Assembly: GCA_029262475.1 (NCBI GenBank) | Contig: JAJCZG010000048.1 | Coordinates: forward strand, 1 to 35,364 | Origin: Deltaproteobacteria bacterium | Lineage (GTDB): Bacteria; Desulfobacterota; GWC2-55-46; JAJCZF01 | Reading direction: 5' to 3' | DNA: 35,364 nt | Shown here: one piece after another, positions 33,652 to 35,364 of the stretch | Position numbering within the stretch: the stretch's first letter is position 1 | Layout: each line of letters starts with the position of its first letter | The notes under the pieces: model-generated | Seen by the model: the letters and a program-made list of their open reading frames with translations, nothing else | Databases searched by the model: none | Told to the model about the DNA's origin: nothing | Position numbers and translations under genes: made by a program

Positions 33652-35364
33652 CGAGATAAGGATTAAATTTCTGGAATTCTTTAAAGAGAAGGGGCACGAG
33701 GTGCTGCCTTCCTCGGGGCTTATACCCGCAGGCGACCAGACGCTTTTATTTACAAATGCCGGTATGGTCCAGTTCAAGGGCGTCTTTCTCGGAGAAGAGA
33801 AGCGCGAGTACACCCGGGCGGCAACGGCACAGAAATGCGTCCGCGCCGGAGGCAAGCACAACGACCTCGAGAACGTCGGGCGCACCGCCCGCCACCATAC
33901 ATTCTTCGAGATGCTAGGGAATTTTTCCTTCGGCGATTACTTCAAAGTAGATGCGATTAAATACGGCTGGGAATTCCTCACCGAACGCATGGGACTTGAT
34001 AAGGATAAGCTCTGGATAACCGTCTATAAAGACGACGACGAGGCCGCGCGCATATGGGAAGAGACGGCTGGCGTCGCCCCGGAACGCATAGCGAGGCTCG
34101 GCGAAAAGGACAATTTCTGGTCAATGGGAGATACCGGCCCCTGCGGCCCCTGCTCGGAGATCCATCTAGACCAGGGACCGGAAGTTGGCTGCGGCAGGCC
34201 CGAGTGTTCCATAGAGTGCGAATGCGGGCGTTACCTTGAGATATGGAACCTCGTCTTTATGCAGTATGACCGCGACGACTCCGGCACCCTCACCCCTCTA
34301 AAGAAACCGTGCATAGACACCGGCATGGGGCTTGAGCGTTTGAGCGCCGTAATGCAAAACAAACGCTCTAACTACGACTGCGACCTCTTCACGCCGCTTT
34401 TATCGTTTATCGAAGAGCTTTCCGGCGCTAAATACGGTGAAGACGAAGAAAGCGACGTCTCTATACGCGCCATAGCCGACCACGCCCGCGCAGTAACGTT
34501 CCTTATAACAGACGGAGTCCTTCCGTCGAACGAAGGCCGGGGCTACGTCTTAAGGCGCATTCTCCGGAGGGCCGTCAGGCGCGGTAAATTCATCGGACTC
34601 GACACCCCGTTCCTCCATAAGGTAACCGGTAAGGTAATCGAGATGATGGGCTCCGCCTACCCGGAGCTCCTATCATCGAAGAAGATAATTCTTCGCGCAA
34701 CAAAGGGCGAAGAGGAACGTTTCTTCGAGACCCTTGAGAGGGGGCTCGATATACTCGACGGCGAGATAGCGGCTATGGAAAAAGCTGATAGTACCGTCCT
34801 ATCAGGCGAGACGGCCTTTAAGCTCTACGACACCTTCGGCTTCCCGATGGACCTTACCGCCGATATCATAAGAGACAAGGGGTTTACCGTTGACGAAGAC
34901 GGCTTTAATGCGGCGATGGAAGAGCAGCGCGAGAAGGCCAGGAGCGCCTGGAAGGGCGCCAGCTCTGATGAAACTTACAGGAACCTCCGCGCGGCTAACC
35001 TAAAAAGCGAATTCGTGGGCTACCATCTGCCAAGCGCGCGTGGCGAGGTAAAGGCCATTATAAGAGACGGAGCACCAGCAGATAAGCTCTCCAAAGGAGA
35101 CGAAGGAGAGATAGTAACCGACCAGACGCCATTCTACGGAGAAGGCGGCGGACAGGTCGGAGACACCGGCATCATGAGCGGAGACGGTGTAAAGATAACC
35201 GTAACGGATACCATTAAGCCCACGGCGGAGCTTACCGTACATAAGGTAACCGTATCGGAAGGCGAAATATCTATAGGCAGCGTGCTCGATCTCACCCCGG
35301 ATACTAAAGAACGCGCAAAGACGCGCCGTAACCACACGGCTACGCATATACTACACGCTCTTCT
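33641..35364 (+). CDS. alaS: Alanyl-tRNA synthetase (3' end outside window)
   Basis: The gene begins at ATG 33641, inside the end of recX, and stays open to the window edge (574 full codons). The N-terminus MKSDEIRIKFLEFFKEKGHE and LFTNAGMVQFKGVFLG are typical of AlaS. Catalytic class II motifs include FFEMLGNFSFGDYFK and GDTGPCGPCSEIH, followed by an inserted Cys-rich loop (CGRPECSIECECG) and DTGMGLERL. The editing domain starts with FYGEGGGQVGDTG and reaches RRNHTATHILHALL, giving the first two zinc-site histidines of HxxxH. The rest of the editing and C-Ala domains is cut off. Confidence 0.97.
   Translation, partial: MKSDEIRIKFLEFFKEKGHEVLPSSGLIPAGDQTLLFTNAGMVQFKGVFLGEEKREYTRAATAQKCVRAGGKHNDLENVGRTARHHTFFEMLGNFSFGDYFKVDAIKYGWEFLTERMGLDKDKLWITVYKDDDEAARIWEETAGVAPERIARLGEKDNFWSMGDTGPCGPCSEIHLDQGPEVGCGRPECSIECECGRYLEIWNLVFMQYDRDDSGTLTPLKKPCIDTGMGLERLSAVMQNKRSNYDCDLFTPLLSFIEELSGAKYGEDEESDVSIRAIADHARAVTFLITDGVLPSNEGRGYVLRRILRRAVRRGKFIGLDTPFLHKVTGKVIEMMGSAYPELLSSKKIILRATKGEEERFFETLERGLDILDGEIAAMEKADSTVLSGETAFKLYDTFGFPMDLTADIIRDKGFTVDEDGFNAAMEEQREKARSAWKGASSDETYRNLRAANLKSEFVGYHLPSARGEVKAIIRDGAPADKLSKGDEGEIVTDQTPFYGEGGGQVGDTGIMSGDGVKITVTDTIKPTAELTVHKVTVSEGEISIGSVLDLTPDTKERAKTRRNHTATHILHAL

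Overview
The window is a densely coded, purely chromosomal stretch from a Gram-negative (diderm) bacterium. PilT, PpiD, periplasmic SPOR and PDZ proteins and an MreBCD-PBP2-RodA elongasome all point to a rod-shaped diderm. The order pgpA-pncC-thpR-recA-pilT-recX-alaS and the fmt-DUF116 pairing are arrangements I recall from Geobacter-like Desulfobacterota ('Deltaproteobacteria'). I therefore suggest an uncultured member of that broad group, but this rests on memory of gene order and not on any search. Codon use is rich in ATA (Ile), AGG (Arg) and CTC/CTT (Leu). It looks homogeneous throughout, and I see no insertion sequence, prophage, CRISPR array, tRNA or rRNA.

Layout: (1) 1-3352, + strand: the end of gcvT, then gcvH, gcvPA and gcvPB, a compact glycine-cleavage operon. 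(2) 3493-7321, - strand: two secreted paralogues that share an N-terminal region carrying a PDZ domain; the upstream, longer one has gained three C-terminal SPOR domains. (3) 7602-11171, - strand: def, fmt, a membrane DUF116 cysteine-rich protein and a UbiU-type U32 protein. (4) 11172-11886: a 715-bp, relatively AT-rich gap, the least ordinary DNA in the window. It holds three copies of the palindrome GCTATAGC, a good sigma70-type promoter, a possible 38-codon ORF and a clear intrinsic terminator. (5) 11887-12798, + strand: a PleD-like REC-GGDEF diguanylate cyclase. (6) 12795-23489, - strand, in transcription order: ppiD-proS-geranylgeranyl reductase homologue; rpsF-rpsR-rplI with its own promoter, structured leader and terminator; dnaB; priA. 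(7) 23819-29281, + strand: mreB-mreC-mreD-mrdA-rodA. (8) 29340-35364, + strand: pgpA-pncC-thpR-recA-pilT-recX-alaS (alaS cut by the window edge).

Most of the content is housekeeping: one-carbon metabolism, formyl-Met processing, replication restart, ribosomal proteins, cell shape and recombination. The items most worth a second look are the 11.2-11.9 kb regulatory region upstream of the cyclase, the PDZ/SPOR paralogue pair, a UbiU homologue without an adjacent ubiV or ubiT, the hairpin-rich rpsF leader, and the Ala/Glu-rich tails on S6 and L9. I did not find a convincing wholly new multi-gene system.
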